Both the position numbers and the translations under genes were made by a program. This document shows, piece by piece, positions 8,380 through 17,918 of a stretch of 40,416 nt of DNA. The stretch is from NCBI GenBank assembly GCA_020832375.1, contig JAFIEW010000026.1:1-40416 (forward strand), read 5' to 3'. Source of the stretch: Cyclobacteriaceae bacterium (lineage in GTDB: Bacteria; Bacteroidota; Bacteroidia; Cytophagales; Cyclobacteriaceae). The stretch's first letter is position 1. Every line of letters starts with the position of its first letter. The notes under the pieces were generated by a model. It was given only the letters and a program-made list of their open reading frames with translations, did no database searches and was not told the DNA's origin.

Positions 8380-10380
8380 ATGATTCAACGCGTAAATCCC
8401 AATAGTCTTCGAGCTTCGCTTATCTATTCTTTCATGGTTTTTGCCATTTTGATAGGGGTAGGTAGCTTTGCTATTTTTCAATTAACACAATCTATTGATT
8501 CAGGCTATCAGAAGGTTCACAAATCTTACGATCACCTAATTAGAGAACTCAATACGCTTGAAAACAGAGTAAATAAGCACAATAATTTTCTTTTAAGTCA
8601 AAGCACCTTAGATTTAGTCTCGGGAGAATCAGCTCAGATGAGTGAGAAAAATCGCATTATGAAGCAGCTTGACTATTTGAAACAGCAAGAATCTTTTTTT
8701 GCTAGTCAGTATCAGCTTGACTTTGGTGGTTTGATCACTCAGTCTCGTATTCTTGTAGGGATGTGGGATGATTTCCCTAGTGGTAACGCAGCCCAAAGAT
8801 ACTATCAAGAGGACTACTTGCCTGTGTTTAATGACTTTTTAGGATATCTGAGGGTGCTCAACACTGGGGTGGTAAAAGCCCGAGATCGACAACTCGAGCG
8901 GTTGACAAACCTATCGCAGCTCATGACCCTATTGGTAATTGCATTGGGTATAGCTAGCCTCGGGACTGCTTTTGGCCTATACAAATACATCACACGAAAA
9001 CTGATGAATTCCCTACGAACTGTAAAAGAAGAATTAGAAAGCCTTGCTAGCGGACAATTGTTGAGTAGAGAAGTGAGTAAGAAAGATGAGGTAACTGAAC
9101 TTATGACTCAAGTGAGTCAGCTCAATGAAAACTTAAAACATCTAAAAAGTTTTGCTCTAGAAGTTGGCAACGGCAATTTTGATACCAAAATTAGTGTCTT
9201 TTCGAATCAGGGGGAGATCGGCTCGGCATTGGCTCAAATGAGAACTAGCCTACAGCAGGTATCAGAAAATGACCGCATAGAAAAATGGAAAAATGAAGGC
9301 TACTCACAGGTTTCAGATATTTTGCGTACTCAGGCAGATAGCTTGGAGCGTCTTACTGATCGTATATTAGCCTTTCTTTCTGACTTTATCAAAGCTAACC
9401 AAGGAAACCTTTTTGTATATCATAGCAGCGATGACGAGGAGGGGTATTTGACCTTAGCGTCTGCGGTAGCATTTGAAAAGAAGAAGTTTTTAAGCGGTAA
9501 AGTAGCACTTGGTCAAGGCTTAGTGGGACAAGTTTTTGTGGAACGTCAATTAATGGTGTTTCATAATTTACCTACAAACTACATCACCATAGGTAGTGGC
9601 TTTGGTGAAGCAAAGCCCACAGCACTTTTGTTGTGCCCCATGATTTATGATGAGAAGTGCTACGGTGTTTTAGAGTTTGCTTCGTTCAAAGTTTTTGAAA
9701 AATATCAGGTAGATTTTATTGAAAATATTGCTGAAAGCGTCGCTTCTACTTTGGCAAAAGTATCCGATAACGAGCGCACCAAACATCTTCTAGAAGAGAG
9801 CAATATGCTTACCCAGCAAATGCAAGCTCAGGAAGAAGAGATGCGCCAAAATATGGAGGAAATGCAAGCTACCCAAGAAGAAATGGAGCGAAGCACGCGT
9901 GAGTTTGAAGCGCTCAATATTGCGGTTAAAGAGGCAAGACTATGCTTAGAGCTAAACCTCACAGGAGAAATACTAGCTGTAAACCCTCCAACAGCAAAAT
10001 TTTGCAATACGAGCGAAGAGTTTATGCTTGATACAGCGATAAGCGACTGGTCTATAGATATTGACTGGCATCGACTCATCAACCACTTACAGGATAATCC
10101 TTATTTGGACTTGGATTGCTACTTGCTGGAAGAAAAAAAGGAAAAGAAAAAAATACGTGCTTTCTTTTACCCAGTAAAAGGTAACAATTTTAAGATTCAC
10201 CAAGTAGTGATGATTGCTACAGCTATAGATAAAGAGGATCAAGAAATACAAGAGCTAAGACCGCAAGCCGCAGCTTATCAAGCGGCCATTCAATTAGTAG
10301 CTACCGATCAAGAAAAAACCCTCGACTTGTTGAAGCAACAGAAAGAAAAATTAATAAAAAGCCTTAATCCGAAGCTTTGA
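8380..10380 (+). CDS. Membrane sensor with HAMP, GAF and PAS-like domains, no kinase
   Basis: 666-aa inner-membrane signalling protein. TM1 is near residues 13-34, a helical periplasmic sensor follows (about 35-178), TM2 is near 180-202, then a HAMP linker and a second HAMP-like repeat (to about 300), a GAF domain (about 305-465), a Glu/Met/Gln-rich coiled coil (MQAQEEEMRQNMEEMQATQ and on) and a divergent PAS-like domain (about 515-630). No histidine-kinase, cyclase or methyl-accepting signature is present although the layout resembles a chemoreceptor or hybrid kinase. It probably passes a signal to a separate partner through the coiled coil. The gene is monocistronic between an outer-membrane-like protein and DPP IV; no cognate kinase adjoins it. 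Confidence 0.82.
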   Translation: MIQRVNPNSLRASLIYSFMVFAILIGVGSFAIFQLTQSIDSGYQKVHKSYDHLIRELNTLENRVNKHNNFLLSQSTLDLVSGESAQMSEKNRIMKQLDYLKQQESFFASQYQLDFGGLITQSRILVGMWDDFPSGNAAQRYYQEDYLPVFNDFLGYLRVLNTGVVKARDRQLERLTNLSQLMTLLVIALGIASLGTAFGLYKYITRKLMNSLRTVKEELESLASGQLLSREVSKKDEVTELMTQVSQLNENLKHLKSFALEVGNGNFDTKISVFSNQGEIGSALAQMRTSLQQVSENDRIEKWKNEGYSQVSDILRTQADSLERLTDRILAFLSDFIKANQGNLFVYHSSDDEEGYLTLASAVAFEKKKFLSGKVALGQGLVGQVFVERQLMVFHNLPTNYITIGSGFGEAKPTALLLCPMIYDEKCYGVLEFASFKVFEKYQVDFIENIAESVASTLAKVSDNERTKHLLEESNMLTQQMQAQEEEMRQNMEEMQATQEEMERSTREFEALNIAVKEARLCLELNLTGEILAVNPPTAKFCNTSEEFMLDTAISDWSIDIDWHRLINHLQDNPYLDLDCYLLEEKKEKKKIRAFFYPVKGNNFKIHQVVMIATAIDKEDQEIQELRPQAAAYQAAIQLVATDQEKTLDLLKQQKEKLIKSLNPKL

Positions 10381-10540
10381 TAGCCGAAATTTACAAAGTG
10401 ATGTAAAAACACTAAGCTCATCCCAGAAAATAGATTAACAATTCAAAATAAAACTACTTACTAATGTGTGTAAACACGATCTATGGTAAAGAAGACTTAC
10501 ATGACTTTAAGCACCAACCAATATTTCTAACAATATAAAC

Positions 10541-12733
10541 ATGACAACAAAAAAACTGATTCTTAGCATTCTACTACCCATTCTAGTGCTTTCAAGCGCT
10601 TGGGGGCAAAAGGAAATTAGCTTTGACGATATATATCGTAACTACACCTTTTATCCACGATCTGTATCTGGCATCAATTGGATGAAGGATGGCGGTTACT
10701 ACACCGCTTTGGTAAGAGATACAGACGCTAGCTCTAGCATGATTGTAAAGTACGATATTCGTACTGGAAATAGCGTCGACACCTTGCTAAATGGCGCGGA
10801 TCTTGGAGAAAGAGGCATCCGTTTCGATGACTATCGATTCAGCGCTGATGAGAACAAGGTATTACTTATGGCAGACAAGGAGAGCATTTACAGAAGAAGC
10901 TTTGAAGCCAATTATTTCATTGTAGACCTAGCTGATAAAAGCGCAGCATCACTAGCTGAGGGTAAAGGTAAGCTTAGCTATGCCACCTTCTCTCCCGACG
11001 GCAGCAGGGTAGCCTATGTTAGGGATAATAATTTGTACGTCACCCAGCTTTCCGACATGAGTGAAAAAGCTATTACTACTGATGGTAAAGAAAATGAAAT
11101 CATCAATGGTGCTGCAGACTGGGTTTACGAGGAAGAATTTTCAATAGCGCAGGCCTTCGACTGGTCGCCTGATGGCAAGCATATCGCTTTTTTGAGATTT
11201 GATGAAAGTGATGTGAAAGAATACAACATGCAGATGTGGGGCTCGCTGTATCCTAGTGACTATCGATTCAAATATCCGAAAGCGGGTGAAGACAATGCTA
11301 TTGTGGAAGCTTTTGTATATAGTATTGAAGACAATCAATTGAATAAGGTGGACACTGGAAGTGAAACCGATCAGTATGTGATGAGGATGTATTGGACTCC
11401 CGATAGCAAAACACTTGCTTTAATTCGTCTCAACCGTCTGCAAAACAAACTGGACATTTTACATGCTCATCCCTCAGAAAACAAAGTAAAAACTGTGCTT
11501 ACTGAGAATGCTGACACTTATGTAGATATCAACTATACGGACGACCTGAAGTATTTGAAAGACAATAAGCACTTTTTAAGAACCAGCGAAAAGGATGGCA
11601 ACAAGCACATCTATCTGCACAAGCTTGATGGTAGCTTAGTGCGGCAGATCACTGCTGGTGACTGGGAAGTGACCTCTTTAGTGGGTATTGATGAGAAAAA
11701 TGATCTCATTTACTACCTCAGCACGGAAGGCAGCTCCATGGATAGGCACTTTTATAGCATCAACACCAAGGGCAAAAAGAAGAAGAAGCTTTCAGGTGAG
11801 TCAGGCACTTACCGAGTCAATATGAGCCCTGATTATAGTTTTTACATACAGTATTTTAGCAGTGCGAATATACCCAATCAGGTCAGTTTGCATAGCACTA
11901 AGAGCACTCAGCCGATCAAAGTAATGCAGGATAATGCACAGCTGCAAGCAACAATGGCCGACTATCAGTTTACTGAAAAGGAATTTATGCAAGTTCCAGC
12001 AGCCAATGGCGAAATGCTCAACGCCTACATGATCAAACCCTTCGATTTTGACGAAAACAAGCAATACCCGATGCTAATGTATGTGTATGGTGGGCCAGGA
12101 TCTCAGACGGTACTCAACTCTTGGGACGGTCGGGCCGCTTGGCATCAGCATATTGCCAACCAAGGCTTTATCGTAGTGTCTGTTGACAACCGTGGCACGG
12201 GTGGAAAAGGTCGCGACTTCAAGCATAGTACCTATAAGCAATTGGGTAAGCTCGAGGTAGAAGACCAAGTGGCGGCTGCCAAACATTTGTCTAAACTCGA
12301 CTATATCGATGCTGACCGAATGGGCATTTGGGGGTGGAGCTATGGCGGATACATGAGTGCCAATTGCGTCATGCAGGCTCCCGAAGTCTTCAAGTTGGCC
12401 ATTGCCGTGGCGCCTGTGACCAATTGGAGATTTTACGACACCATCTATACCGAACGCTACTTACAGCGCCCACAAGACAACTCAAGCGGTTACGATGACA
12501 ACTCTCCACTGAGCCATGTCGATAAACTAAAAGGTGAGTTTTTACTTATCCACGGAACCGCTGACGACAACGTACATTTTCAAAATGCAGTAGAACTTCA
12601 AGAAGCGCTTATTCAAGCCAACAAGCAGTTTAAATCTTTTTACTACCCTGATCGCAATCACGGTATATATGGTGGTAATACTACCTACCATCTGCACCGA
12701 ATGATGACTGACTTTATTTTAGAAAAACTTTAA
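10541..12733 (+). CDS. Dipeptidyl peptidase IV (S9B family)
   Basis: 730-aa exported serine exopeptidase that removes X-Pro or X-Ala dipeptides from peptide N-termini. It has a signal peptide (LILSILLPILVLSSAWGQ), an N-terminal beta-propeller domain with the double-Glu motif DWVYEEEF (residues 193-200) that holds the substrate amino group, and a C-terminal alpha/beta hydrolase. The catalytic triad is Ser600 in GWSYGGYMS, Asp675/676 in HGTADDNVH and His707 in DRNHG. Full length for bacterial DPP IV. It probably acts in the periplasm in peptide scavenging. A strong terminator follows, so it is likely a single-gene unit. Confidence 0.96.
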   Translation: MTTKKLILSILLPILVLSSAWGQKEISFDDIYRNYTFYPRSVSGINWMKDGGYYTALVRDTDASSSMIVKYDIRTGNSVDTLLNGADLGERGIRFDDYRFSADENKVLLMADKESIYRRSFEANYFIVDLADKSAASLAEGKGKLSYATFSPDGSRVAYVRDNNLYVTQLSDMSEKAITTDGKENEIINGAADWVYEEEFSIAQAFDWSPDGKHIAFLRFDESDVKEYNMQMWGSLYPSDYRFKYPKAGEDNAIVEAFVYSIEDNQLNKVDTGSETDQYVMRMYWTPDSKTLALIRLNRLQNKLDILHAHPSENKVKTVLTENADTYVDINYTDDLKYLKDNKHFLRTSEKDGNKHIYLHKLDGSLVRQITAGDWEVTSLVGIDEKNDLIYYLSTEGSSMDRHFYSINTKGKKKKKLSGESGTYRVNMSPDYSFYIQYFSSANIPNQVSLHSTKSTQPIKVMQDNAQLQATMADYQFTEKEFMQVPAANGEMLNAYMIKPFDFDENKQYPMLMYVYGGPGSQTVLNSWDGRAAWHQHIANQGFIVVSVDNRGTGGKGRDFKHSTYKQLGKLEVEDQVAAAKHLSKLDYIDADRMGIWGWSYGGYMSANCVMQAPEVFKLAIAVAPVTNWRFYDTIYTERYLQRPQDNSSGYDDNSPLSHVDKLKGEFLLIHGTADDNVHFQNAVELQEALIQANKQFKSFYYPDRNHGIYGGNTTYHLHRMMTDFILEKL

Positions 12734-12756
12734 CAAGCATTAGTTGACTAGTAATA

Positions 12757-12789
12757 GACCCGAGCAATAATTTGTTCGGGTCTTTTTTT
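12757..12789 (+). terminator. Rho-independent terminator of the DPP IV gene
   Basis: GACCCGA (12757-12763) and TCGGGTC (12776-12782) form a 7-bp GC-rich stem followed at once by T7. It lies 24 bases after the stop. Confidence 0.92.
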
Positions 12790-12804
12790 GCGTGGGATGA
12801 GGAG
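12783..12804 (+). repeat. Short dispersed T-run/GCGTGGRATGAGGA motif, copy 1
   Basis: T7 followed by GCGTGGGATGAGGAG. The T-run is that of the DPP IV terminator. The 15-nt part matches the copy at 32482-32496 (other strand) at 14 of 15 bases. Confidence 0.6.
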
Positions 12805-12899
12805 ATTAACTATTTTTTAAAAATATTATGCCTCACTATTATTTTTTGTACTTTTACTACATTCAAGTTGTATTAAAAAGTCTTAAGAAAATTGACTCT

Positions 12900-13535
12900 A
12901 TGAGAGCGCTATCCCTACTCCCTCTTTATTTCGCCGCTATCATTGTCATGCTATGTTCCAATGTCAATGCCCAATCAAGCCAATACAATTATTATGAAGA
13001 GTTTGAAGAGCCTACGACATACGAACCTAGCTATTATTTATCAATTTCTTCAGGCATCAACAATCCAGCGGGGATTTTTGGTATAGGCTTAGAGGCAGCT
13101 GTCAACACCGTGGTAAGCGTAAATGGTACACTGGGAATAGGTTCTTGGGGCGGGAAGTTTGGTGCTAACATTCGATATTATTTCAATGAACGCTTAGGAT
13201 GGGCATTTAATGCAGGAGCTGCATATACTACGGGCTTATCAGACCTAGAGCTTGAATTTGACCGCACCTTTGTGCAAGGTATTGGTAGCGGAACAAGGGT
13301 GGTCACTTTTCAACTAGCGCCAGTTCCTGTAATCAATCTTTCTATGAGCCGCTACTGGGACCTGTTCAACAATGGATTGGGAAGAGTATACATTGAGTTT
13401 GGGTATTCAATTCCTTTAGTAACCCAAGACTATTATACAAGTAGCCACCCTCTCACCATCGATGGAGAAGGGCTAATGCAAATTTTAAGACCTGGTGGCA
13501 TTGTAGTGGCTTTTGGTGTGGACTTCGGTTTCTAA
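12900..13535 (+). CDS. Exported outer-membrane-like beta-barrel protein
   Basis: 211 aa from the chosen start. The frame opens at 12828, but the Met at 12900 starts a normal signal peptide (MRALSLLPLYFAAIIVML, cut after VNAQ), whereas the upstream residues would bury it. The mature protein has an acidic/aromatic N-terminus (YNYYEEFEEP) and then Gly-rich amphipathic strands (GIGLEAAVNTVVSVNGTLGIGSWG, abbreviated at GTLGIGSWGGKFGANIRYYF) ending VVAFGVDFGF with a terminal Phe, as in outer-membrane barrels. An outer-membrane location is likely; family and ligand are unknown. It follows the DPP IV terminator and is converged upon by the DUF547 gene. Confidence 0.65.
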   Translation: MRALSLLPLYFAAIIVMLCSNVNAQSSQYNYYEEFEEPTTYEPSYYLSISSGINNPAGIFGIGLEAAVNTVVSVNGTLGIGSWGGKFGANIRYYFNERLGWAFNAGAAYTTGLSDLELEFDRTFVQGIGSGTRVVTFQLAPVPVINLSMSRYWDLFNNGLGRVYIEFGYSIPLVTQDYYTSSHPLTIDGEGLMQILRPGGIVVAFGVDFGF

Positions 13536-13630
13536 TTCCTGTATTTATAAGATCGGCTACAATAGTGACAATAGATCACCTCTCATAGGGTTATAAATTT
13601 GGAGCTATTAGATGCTCGATTCAAAAGCAA

Positions 13631-13672
13631 TCATATAAAAGCTGAGAAGGCTTAATCAGTAATTGCTCAGCT
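13631..13672 (-). terminator. Terminator of the DUF547 gene
   Basis: On the minus strand AGCTGAG ... CTCAGCT (13672-13666 and 13646-13640) forms a 7-bp stem with a 19-nt loop and is followed by TTTATAT. The first arm overlaps the stop codon. Confidence 0.6.
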
Positions 13673-14392
13673 CAAAGAGATCATGCTCCAATCATAAGTC
13701 TGAAACCTGATTTTTAAATTAGCACTGCTTATCAAGCCGTATTGATAATGTAGCTCTTTTATCCCCCTCATTCCACCAAAATCACCTAAATACCAAAGAA
13801 AGATTCTGGAAACAGCGAGAGCTGAATGATGCATATCAACTTTTGAGCCTTGAAGAAAGCTTTGGGTTGCATTATCTAGCTGTTGATCCAGCTTTTCAGG
13901 TGAATAAGAGCGAATCGGAGGGCAAGAAACAGCTCCGCAATTTAGTGCAAAATGGATTCGGTAATCTAACTGATCAACCCTTAAACTCTTTTCTATCTTA
14001 CCTACCCACCATTTTCGTATATAACCTAAGCCTAAGATAAACTGCGATCGGCGTAAGATAGCATGTTCAATGAAGTTCAGATTAGCAGAAAAATCATAGA
14101 AATACACCCTAGTATTTTGAAAAAAGCGAAGTTTGTTATCATATTCTTTAGGACGATGCTTTAGCTGCATTAAAACGAGACCATTATAAATATTGATCCA
14201 AAAGCAAAGTTTATCCGAAGGGTCTTCGAGTGCGATTTTAAAATCACTCAACTTAAATGCTTTAAATTTATTCAAAGAGTCTTTTGGTTCGGTATTAGCT
14301 TGTCGGCTTGACTCTAAAAAAGCGATAGACTCTTCTATAAACTGATCTCTTATATTTTTTCCTTTTGAACTCATATCATTGTATAACAGCAA
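13667..14392 (-). CDS. DUF547 family protein
   Basis: 241 aa matching the DUF547 family by its landmark blocks: KLCFWINIYNGLVLMQL, a FFQNTRVYFYDFSANLNFIEHAILR segment (key part NFIEHAILR), HFALNCGAVSCPPIRSYSPEKLDQQLD and a final FLWYLGDFGG. The family has no settled function; the conserved Asn-Cys...Ser-Cys and His residues suggest a transglutaminase- or peptidase-like site. Unlike many members it has no signal peptide, so it may be cytoplasmic. The frame starts at 14392; the Met at 14374 (MSSKGKN) is equally plausible. It is separated from the lipoprotein gene upstream by a terminator, so it is likely expressed on its own. Confidence 0.85.
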   Translation of the reverse strand: MLLYNDMSSKGKNIRDQFIEESIAFLESSRQANTEPKDSLNKFKAFKLSDFKIALEDPSDKLCFWINIYNGLVLMQLKHRPKEYDNKLRFFQNTRVYFYDFSANLNFIEHAILRRSQFILGLGYIRKWWVGKIEKSLRVDQLDYRIHFALNCGAVSCPPIRSYSPEKLDQQLDNATQSFLQGSKVDMHHSALAVSRIFLWYLGDFGGMRGIKELHYQYGLISSANLKIRFQTYDWSMISLS

Positions 14393-14528
14393 AAGGAAAT
14401 ATTGGTTTTGGGTGCTTTAGTTCGGACAACCACAATGCCAAAAAGATGATAAAAGTTGAGCATATTTATAACCTTCTATACTCTTATAGAAAGATAAAAG
14501 ACACGCTATTCATATTACCCAATGAGAT

Positions 14529-14580
14529 AAAAAAAGCCAAGTCAAGCGACAAGTTTCAAAAACTGCACTTTAACTTGGCT
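14529..14580 (-). terminator. Terminator of the small lipoprotein gene
   Basis: On the minus strand AGCCAAGT (14580-14573) pairs with ACTTGGCT (14542-14535), followed by T7. The loop is long (30 nt) but has weak internal pairing. It lies about 25 bases after the stop at 14606. Confidence 0.7.
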
Positions 14581-14605
14581 GAATACCTAACTTGATTATA
14601 CTTAC

Positions 14606-14983
14606 TTAATCGGTATATTCTATCAGGTAACCGCTAGTAGTGACTATTTTCTTTACGTAGAATGGAGTTACACTTGCGACATGAGTTTCTACTGTATAAT
14701 TCATGATAGCTTGGGCGCCATTAAGCTCAACGTCTTTCATCATATTGTCTCGGGCTTCATTGATCAAAGCACTTTTATAAAAGCCGCCAATCCCAAGTAT
14801 GTAAGTAGCTGAGGCCTCACCTGAAAGCTTTTCCTTTACTACATAATTTTTCTTTTCCAATTTTACTTGAGTGTTATTCCCATTCAAATTACCAACAAGG
14901 GTGGTATTGATCCCGCATGAAGATAAACTCAAGAATAATACTGCTATTAATGGCATGTACCACTGTTTTTTACGCGTTTTCAT
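14606..14983 (-). CDS. Small lipoprotein, DUF6567-like
   Basis: 125 aa with a lipoprotein signal peptide (WYMPLIAVLFLSLSSC), lipidated Cys at residue 23. The mature part reads like the DUF6567 family: a run such as TQVKLEKKNYVVKEKLSGEA, then GIGGFYKSALINEARDNMM, LNGAQAIMNYTVETH and a C-terminal TSGYLIEY. The family is common in Bacteroidota and of unknown function; it is probably anchored in the envelope facing the periplasm. The assignment is from memory of the family pattern. A terminator follows, and a 195-bp gap lies between it and the histidine kinase end. Confidence 0.7.
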   Translation of the reverse strand: MKTRKKQWYMPLIAVLFLSLSSCGINTTLVGNLNGNNTQVKLEKKNYVVKEKLSGEASATYILGIGGFYKSALINEARDNMMKDVELNGAQAIMNYTVETHVASVTPFYVKKIVTTSGYLIEYTD

Positions 14984-15178
14984 AGTGTAGATTTTTATAC
15001 TCTTATTAAGAGCTTAGTTTACATTAAATTTTACGGCTTGATCCTTTACCGACTACCCATTTAACGGAAACAATAGTGATTTGTTGAAAGGAAATAAAGC
15101 GTAGTAGTTAAAATGATTGTGCGTAGTGTCAGCTTCGGTAAATGATTTCCAAATGAACGGATTGATGTGACTTGTGAT

Positions 15179-16552
15179 TCAGCTGAAAAGTGTCACTTCA
15201 AATGCATTTTTGAATGTATCACTAGATTTTAGCTCAATCGACCCTGAGTGAAGCAAAATGATTTTTTTAGTTAGGCTCAAGCCAATTCCTGTGCCCTGAT
15301 ATTTATTACGGTGGGCCTTACCCCGATAAAATGCATTAAATATCAATGCTTTCTCCTCTTGACTGATAGCCTCACCTCTATTTTCAAATGAAAGCACTAT
15401 CTTAGATTGATTAACGCTCAAAAGCACCTCACATTCTTGGTCAACTCCATATTTACAGGCATTTTCCATCAGGTTCCGAAAGGCAGTACTTATCAAATAT
15501 TTATTACAATGAAATTGCAACTGATGTGGCTCGGGCATTGGCTCTATGAACTGTAGCTGCACATGAAAATCAGGATGCATTTTAAGCAATTCACCTCTCG
15601 TCTCCATTAGTATTTCATCAATTCGTTCTTCTTTGAATTGAATACTACTACGATCGTACTCCGATCTTGCTAGATCCAGCATGTCTGAAGAAAGCTCGGA
15701 GAGCCTATTAGCATCAGATTTTATCCGCTTAAGTGCTTTTGCAAGTTCTTTTTTCTTCACCTCGCTTCCCGATGCAAGCTCTATTTCCGCAATTATCCCT
15801 GTGAGTGGCGTGCGTATTTCGTGGGCTACATTAGAAACAAATTGCTTTTGAGCATCAAATGATTGCTCTAAGCGATCGAGCATAGTATTGAATGTTTTTG
15901 CTAGCTCACTAATTTCATCCCTACCCTTACCTTTAGCCACTCGAAGTCCTAGGTTACTGGCGCTAATGGTTTTTACTTGTTGGATCATCTTACGAATAGG
16001 TGAAAAAGCATAGTAGGTAAAAAAGAAGGAGGCCGCTAAAATGAATAAAAGGATGAAAGAGGCTGCAAAAATAAGCTCATCTTGTAAGTTTTTAAGCTTT
16101 CGGAAACCGTAGGCATCATAGGCCGCTGCGGTGATCACATAATCTTGCTGACCTATTTGATATTTTAACCCAATAGCATCGAGCGTATCCACACTAAAAT
16201 AGATAAACTCTTTCTTAAGTATCTGTCTAATCATTTGTGGGTTTTCTTTCACATAATCAATATTCGCAGCATCATGATAAACCTCCTCAAAAGGTGCTTT
16301 GTAAATAGCCACCTGCACTTCATGTATGGTCTGTCGGTTATTTTGATAGATCTTTTGTAAAGTGCTAGCGGGAATTTCAGAGTAAAAAAACACATTTGCC
16401 TTTGTGATAGCTTCTTGCTTCAAAATATTTTGAAACTCTTTGCTTCGATCGTTCATTGCTGAAAAGTAGATCCAAGCTGCAAAAATACTTACTATGACAA
16501 TGCTAAAAAGACTATTAAGTAAGGCTAAACGAGTGCGAACGGATAGTTTCAT
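15179..16552 (-). CDS. Sensor histidine kinase (HAMP, HisKA, HATPase)
   Basis: 457-aa inner-membrane kinase. TM1 is near residues 12-32, a ~125-residue periplasmic sensor follows, TM2 is near 158-180, then HAMP, HisKA with phospho-acceptor His244 in NVAHEIRTPLTG, and HATPase_c with N box (NLMENACKYG), a shortened G1 region (FENRGEAIS in place of the usual DxGxG) and GTGIGLSLTKKI. The HEIRTP box places it in the OmpR-partner class. It is 65 bp downstream of the response regulator, so the two form a two-component operon. The signal is unknown; the sensor domain matches nothing I recognise. Confidence 0.95.
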   Translation of the reverse strand: MKLSVRTRLALLNSLFSIVIVSIFAAWIYFSAMNDRSKEFQNILKQEAITKANVFFYSEIPASTLQKIYQNNRQTIHEVQVAIYKAPFEEVYHDAANIDYVKENPQMIRQILKKEFIYFSVDTLDAIGLKYQIGQQDYVITAAAYDAYGFRKLKNLQDELIFAASFILLFILAASFFFTYYAFSPIRKMIQQVKTISASNLGLRVAKGKGRDEISELAKTFNTMLDRLEQSFDAQKQFVSNVAHEIRTPLTGIIAEIELASGSEVKKKELAKALKRIKSDANRLSELSSDMLDLARSEYDRSSIQFKEERIDEILMETRGELLKMHPDFHVQLQFIEPMPEPHQLQFHCNKYLISTAFRNLMENACKYGVDQECEVLLSVNQSKIVLSFENRGEAISQEEKALIFNAFYRGKAHRNKYQGTGIGLSLTKKIILLHSGSIELKSSDTFKNAFEVTLFS

Positions 16553-16617
16553 GAATAAGGAGTTTGAGGTAAGCGGTCTCTATAAATGAAGACCTTTTCT
16601 ACGATGCAAAGCTTAAG

Positions 16618-17337
16618 CTAAGCCTCTTTTTCCATGAGGTAAAAACCCATTCCCTTTTTGGTGTGAATCAGCTTTTTCTCAAATGACTTATCAATTTTAT
16701 TACGAAGGTAGTTAATATATACATCGATAAAGTTAGTGCCTGTGTCAAAAAAAGTATCCCATACTTTTTCTGAGATATCCTGTCTAGAAACCACTTTTTC
16801 AGCATTTTCCACCAAAAAACAAAGTAGCTTATACTCTTTTGGCGTGAGTTCAATCGCTTGCCCTGCACGATAAGCCTGCTTTCGCGCAAGGTCAATACTA
16901 AGGTCAGCGTAGACAAGTTCTTCTAGTTGGGATGAGGAGCTACCGGTACTTTGCTGACTTTCATTACGCTTAAGAAGCACCTTTATACGAGCTTCAAGTT
17001 CTCGAAAGTCGAATGGCTTCACCATATAATCATCAGCACCAGAGTCAAAGCCATCGATTTTATCGTCGATAGTACCTAAAGCCGTAAGCATGATGACAGG
17101 AAGAGGCTTTGTTGAGGCTTTGATTTTTTTGCTGAGCTCCAAACCATTGATATGAGGCAAAACCACATCTATGATTGCCAAGTCAAATTTGGCATTATTA
17201 AAAAGCTTCCACCCCATTTCACCATCGAAGGCACAGTTCACCTCAAATCCTTGTTGCTCAAGCCCTCTTTTGAGTAGACTGGCTAAGCGCTGTTCATCCT
17301 CTACTACCAAGATGCTTCTTGTTTTCTCATCCCTCAT
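16618..17337 (-). CDS. OmpR-family response regulator
   Basis: 239 aa: receiver domain (about 8-120) with acidic pocket Glu13-Asp14 and phospho-acceptor Asp57 in IIDVVLP, Thr in MLTALG and Lys in MVKPF; then a Ser-rich linker and a winged-helix DNA-binding domain ending KLIHTKKGMGFYLM. It is the output partner of the histidine kinase encoded next. The linker STGSSSSQLEEL is coded by a stretch (16926-16940) that resembles the short dispersed motif found elsewhere in the window; this may be chance. Confidence 0.96.
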   Translation of the reverse strand: MRDEKTRSILVVEDEQRLASLLKRGLEQQGFEVNCAFDGEMGWKLFNNAKFDLAIIDVVLPHINGLELSKKIKASTKPLPVIMLTALGTIDDKIDGFDSGADDYMVKPFDFRELEARIKVLLKRNESQQSTGSSSSQLEELVYADLSIDLARKQAYRAGQAIELTPKEYKLLCFLVENAEKVVSRQDISEKVWDTFFDTGTNFIDVYINYLRNKIDKSFEKKLIHTKKGMGFYLMEKEA

Positions 17338-17424
17338 AAATCAAGCAAATTTCTCGCAAAATAATGCGTAGAAAGCCGATTTCCTATCGATGAAAATTAG
17401 AAAACCCTTAGATTTTAACAACTC

Positions 17425-17820
17425 TTATTCTAAAGGGACTCCCTCATCGTCTTTACCTTCTGCTACACTCATCACTTCATAAACCACATATTTGCTAGCA
17501 CCCCTCCAAGGCACTGTAGCAAAGTATTCTTTATATCGCAGCTGCACCTCCTTTCCGCTACTTTGTTCAAGTTGATCTACTATACCTTCATTGCTGACAC
17601 TGAAGCGAAATTCATTGCTTTCTAAGCTACCGTCTTTTCCGCGATAACCGCGCTGTACAATTCGCCCTTCATGAGTTTTAAAAATATAGCCTTTCTTAGT
17701 AAAATAATTGAGAGTGCCCGCTTCTACACCATGACCGAAAACAAAAAAGAATCGGAAATAAATAAAACCGAGCAAAAATAGGGCTAGTAACACACCGCCA
17801 ATCTTTAAGGACTTTTTCAT
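17425..17820 (-). CDS. Small membrane-anchored protein of unknown function
   Basis: 131 aa with one N-terminal membrane segment (residues 7-28, GGVLLALFLLGFIYFRFFFVFG) and a ~100-residue soluble domain: GVEAGTLNYFTKKGYIFKTHEGR, NEFRFSV, VQLRYKEYF, PWRGASKYVVYEV. This resembles a small Bacteroidota protein often mislabelled 6-phosphogluconate dehydrogenase in databases; nothing in the sequence supports such an enzyme. It likely faces the periplasm, anchored in the inner membrane. It is divergent from the gene at 17919 and 87 bp upstream of the response regulator on the same strand, so it may be co-transcribed with the two-component genes. Confidence 0.7.
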   Translation of the reverse strand: MKKSLKIGGVLLALFLLGFIYFRFFFVFGHGVEAGTLNYFTKKGYIFKTHEGRIVQRGYRGKDGSLESNEFRFSVSNEGIVDQLEQSSGKEVQLRYKEYFATVPWRGASKYVVYEVMSVAEGKDDEGVPLE

Positions 17821-17918
17821 AGAGTATCTAGTTGAATAGGTTTGTCAAGGAAAGTTATCATAATATTCTTAAATTTAAAAAATGTGCTGAGGGAAAAATA
17901 AAACTTTAATAAAGCAAG

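Noticed and set aside
14365-14595. 76-aa open frame on the plus strand
   Set aside because: It overlaps the start of the DUF547 gene and the lipoprotein terminator hairpin, and the translation shows no family or fold pattern.
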